From contig NC_079971.1 of the NCBI RefSeq assembly GCF_029852145.1, positions 11,823,697 through 11,887,696 of the forward strand: 64,000 nt of DNA. The letters run 5' to 3'. How positions within the stretch are numbered: position 1 is the first letter of the stretch; each line of letters opens with the position of its first letter. The notes below the pieces were generated by a model. The model did not search any database. It saw nothing but the letters and a program-made list of their open reading frames with translations, and had not been told where the DNA came from. Positions 61,645 to 64,000 of this stretch are shown here, in pieces. The translations under genes were made by a program, and so were the position numbers. This stretch comes from Microplitis mediator. Its lineage: Eukaryota; Arthropoda; Insecta; Hymenoptera; Braconidae.

Positions 61645-62384
61645 TAATATTTCATGTGTACGGTGCCATGCAATTTATGTTAACTCAATTAAACTCAAAT
61701 GCAATCGAATAATGTTTAATAAGTGCTCTCATAAAATTCGTGATCGACTCTTGTACTCTATGTTATTATCTGTGATTATTTTTATTAAATATGAACAATA
61801 CACCAAATTAGTGAATTATTATTTCTTTCACCATCCCGATTTAGCAAATAAATATTTAATGTAGTTTTTAAGTTAATATTTTACATGCATTATAATCGAA
61901 AATATTCTCAGCTGTGGGAAAAAGAAGCAGAATATGCAGGTTGGGTTATAGCAAGTCGTAAGGGAAATGATTATTTTCACTGTAAGGCATGTGGATGTGA
62001 TTTAAAGTGTGGTTGAGGAAAATTCCTTCTAAATAAGCATGTTAAAAGTACAAAACATTTAAATAATGTTAAAGGTGTGTTGGTGTTAGTTTCTTTCTCA
62101 AAACTCCCTTACTGCTAAAATAATCTGATTGCTACACTTGATTTACACTGTTTGCGTTAGATTTTATAATTTTCTTTTACTTCCTAGGTATAGTATACCA
62201 TCCGCCTATTACAAGTGTATTTAGTCAGTCGACATCAAAGTCTTTTGAAGAAAAAGTCAAGTCAGGAGAAATAAAAATGGCATGTTTTTTAGCCAAAAAT
62301 AACCTCCCATTCAACATCGCCGGTAATGCTGATTTATTACTTTTTCACATCGATTTCTTTTTACATCTTATTCATTTTACAATG

Positions 62385-62385
<1 letters not shown>

Positions 62386-62450
<65 letters not shown>

Positions 62451-62451
62451 C
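62386..62451. repeat. (TTA)n microsatellite in hAT intron 2
   Basis: About 22 near-perfect TTA units ending in atcattg; the Tyr-rich frame across it is an artefact. Confidence 0.95.
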
Positions 62452-64000
62452 ATTGTTATTGTGATGAATTAGTTATAATCAATATGCGTATTATGTTTTT
62501 TTAGATGATCTAAAGAATCTTGTTCAGTCGGTTTGTCCAGATTCGGAACTAGCAAAACATATCACCTTTGGAAGAACAAAAGCACATGCAATAATAACTA
62601 ATGTCACTGGAAAAGTTTCATATGAAGAATTAGTAGACCGATTGCGAAAAGAAAAATTCTCATTAATAGTTGATGAGAGCACAGATCGATCGACTACTAA
62701 ACACATGGCTCTTGTTGTAAGAACTGCAATGGATTTTAATGTTCAAGATAATTTCTTGAGTTTGATACCTGTAACAGATTGTACCGCCGTTGCATTGCAT
62801 CAAGCCTGCAAGGATTTTTCCGAAAAAGAGAATATTCCCTATAAAGAGAATATGATAGGTTATGCGTTCGATGGAGCCAATAATATGTTTGGACGACATC
62901 ATTCTTTAGCTGCCCTATTCGCAAAAGATATACCAAATTTATTTTTGATGAAGTGTATTTGTCATTCCTTCCATCTATGTGCTTCTAATGCTTGTCGATC
63001 GTTGCTACGAAGGGTAGAAGATTTCGCGAGAGATGGTTACAGCTATTCGAAGAACAGCCCTAAGCGACTGGGCGACTATAAAGAATTTCAAAATCATTTG
63101 AATATTAAGCCCAATAAGCTCCTACATCCATCACAGACAAGATGGCTTTCTTACTTCCAGTTGTAAGAAGGCTTTTACAGCAACTACCTGCACTAAAATT
63201 GTATTTTCAAAGTGCTGTTTTGCTTGACCGATTACTTGCTGCAAATTCGATTTTCGAAAAATGTATGGCTCCTTCGACAGAATTGTACTTAGAGTTTTTG
63301 AGTTTCGTTTTAACTTACTTTCATGACTTGAACAAAGAAATGCAATCCGAAAAACCAAAACTATTTATCTTGTATGAACAAATTTTTTCGACTTACAAAA
63401 CACTATTAGAATGTTTTATTAAGCCAGAGCAAATGGAGTTGACTGATGAAGAGAGAGCCAGAAGTAAAGATCATTCTGCAAGTTTGGAAAGTAAAATCCT
63501 AAATTTAGATTACGAGTCAAGAGAAAATCATCTACCTATTGAAGACGTATACTTGGGAGGTCATATTTCAGCTTTGTTATTGCAAGAGGACTTTTATCGT
63601 AGTATGGGGTAAGAGGAAATCCAGCAATTTAGAGAAAAATGCATTCTTTTTTATGTTACAAGTATTACAGAAATAAGAGATCGCTTCCCGTTCCAAGATT
63701 TAGAAAGACAGCGATTGAAGAATCTGCATTTTCTTAATCCTCAATATTTAATTGAGCGAAAACAATCTGTAAAATCTATTGCGCATTTGAAAAAAATTGT
63801 TTCCAGGTAAATAAAATTACTGTGAATATTGAACAGTACATCTTAAATTTTAAATAGATTTACATTTGTCAAAATTCGAATATATACAACGATTAACAAC
63901 TGCGATATTTTTCTGTTTAGATTTATGTCCTACAAACTTAACTGAGTTAGATAGAGAATGGAGGCTCTTACGCAATACAACTCTTCCTTTTAAAGCTGAG

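Larger units (their letters stand above)
59299..61885 (+). mobile_element. LTR insertion in hAT exon 1, TGCAT duplication
   Basis: Starts TGTTGCGTAAATATC and ends ATATTTTACA, with TGCAT at 59294-59298 and 61886-61890. Excision restores the transposase reading LKKMH to YNRKYSQLW. Without the nested hairpin it is about 1.08 kb, with no coding frame; probably a solo LTR. Confidence 0.85.
58848..64000 (+). mobile_element. hAT transposon, left part (continues past the window)
   Basis: The left end CAGTGTTGCCAACTCTACC at 58848 is a hAT-type terminal repeat. It is preceded by a possible 8-bp target ccttacgg (58840-58847), which cannot be tested because the right end is outside the window. A transposase gene starts at 59236. 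Confidence 0.7.
59236..64000 (+). pseudogene. hAT-family transposase, intron-containing, broken
   Basis: Exon 1: 59236-59298 joined to 61891-62074 once the LTR at 59299-61885 and one TGCAT are removed; it holds a BED-like zinc finger, FHCKACGCDLKCG, TGA, GKFLLNKHVKSTKHL. Exon 2: 62188-62322 (VFSQSTSKSFEEKVKSGE). Exon 3: 62505-63806 with FSLIVDESTDRSTTKHM (first catalytic Asp region), AFDGANNMFG (second Asp region), KCICHSFHLC, and SQTRWLS, as in hAT RNase H-like cores. A later exon near 63858-64000 reads LTELDREWRLLRN. Lesions: TGA in the zinc finger, a 1-bp frameshift near 63155 after TRWLS, and a TAA at 63611. The frame runs off the window before the C-terminal dimerisation domain. Related to ZBED/SCAND3-type hAT proteins. 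Confidence 0.8.

Noticed and set aside
62277..62504. Tyr-rich 75-codon frame
   Set aside because: Exon 2 of the hAT gene running into the TTA microsatellite of the intron.

Overview
The window is a transposon-dense, AT-rich stretch of an insect genome, most likely a hymenopteran; the species call is a weak inference. Only one piece looks like an intact host gene: a 184-bp exon at 16560-16743 (+) encoding the ligand-binding S1 segment of an NMDA-type glutamate receptor subunit 2. The rest is layered mobile elements, broken element genes, hairpin-forming inverted repeats and low-complexity spacers. No rRNA operon, CRISPR array, intact tRNA gene or operon is present.

Layout. 1-7920: a minus-strand Ty3/gypsy element with broken gag, protease and RT/RNase H. 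A TIR element (2649-4299, ATAT duplication) lies inside its RT, and a solo LTR (3075-3821, AATGT duplication) lies inside that. 7921-16240: gene-free DNA with LTR remnants, a TA-flanked TIR element (12329-13128) and a tRNA-like SINE head. 16560-16743: receptor exon. 17500-22390: two inverted-repeat elements, a poly(A)-tailed element with a long GT array, and a 5S rRNA-derived SINE. 22391-34250: a ubiquitin-specific-protease-like pseudogene, then a Helitron whose helicase (24602-26312) and HUH Rep (32434-34250) are separated by a 6.1-kb insertion between ATCTA repeats; that insertion carries a 3.05-kb near-perfect palindrome. 34262-37470: a diverged relative of the same hairpin family. 37480-40204: a broken gene with a FEN1/XPG-like nuclease core fused to a tesmin/TSO1 CXC zinc domain. 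40205-45640: a LINE endonuclease scrap and a Ty1/copia element broken by a solo LTR (AAGG duplication) and a hairpin. 46520-51227: a second GT/CA-array element and a decayed Polinton/Maverick-like capsid module. 51228-53707: LTR, tandem repeats, solo LTR. 53990-56045: an intron-containing DUF4806-like pseudogene. 56255-58847: a truncated LTR, a second TIR element, a TTA-flanked MITE and an LTR fragment. 58848-64000: an intron-containing hAT transposon running off the window. It is split by an LTR (TGCAT duplication) that holds a 1.5-kb hairpin with a tRNA-like sequence in its loop.

Nothing here forms a working gene system. Every element-encoded protein that I could follow has at least one stop, frameshift or insertion. 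The interest lies in the exactly datable nesting order, the number of long inverted repeats, and two unusual broken genes (nuclease-CXC and USP-like). All protein family names come from motif recognition by eye; no search was run.
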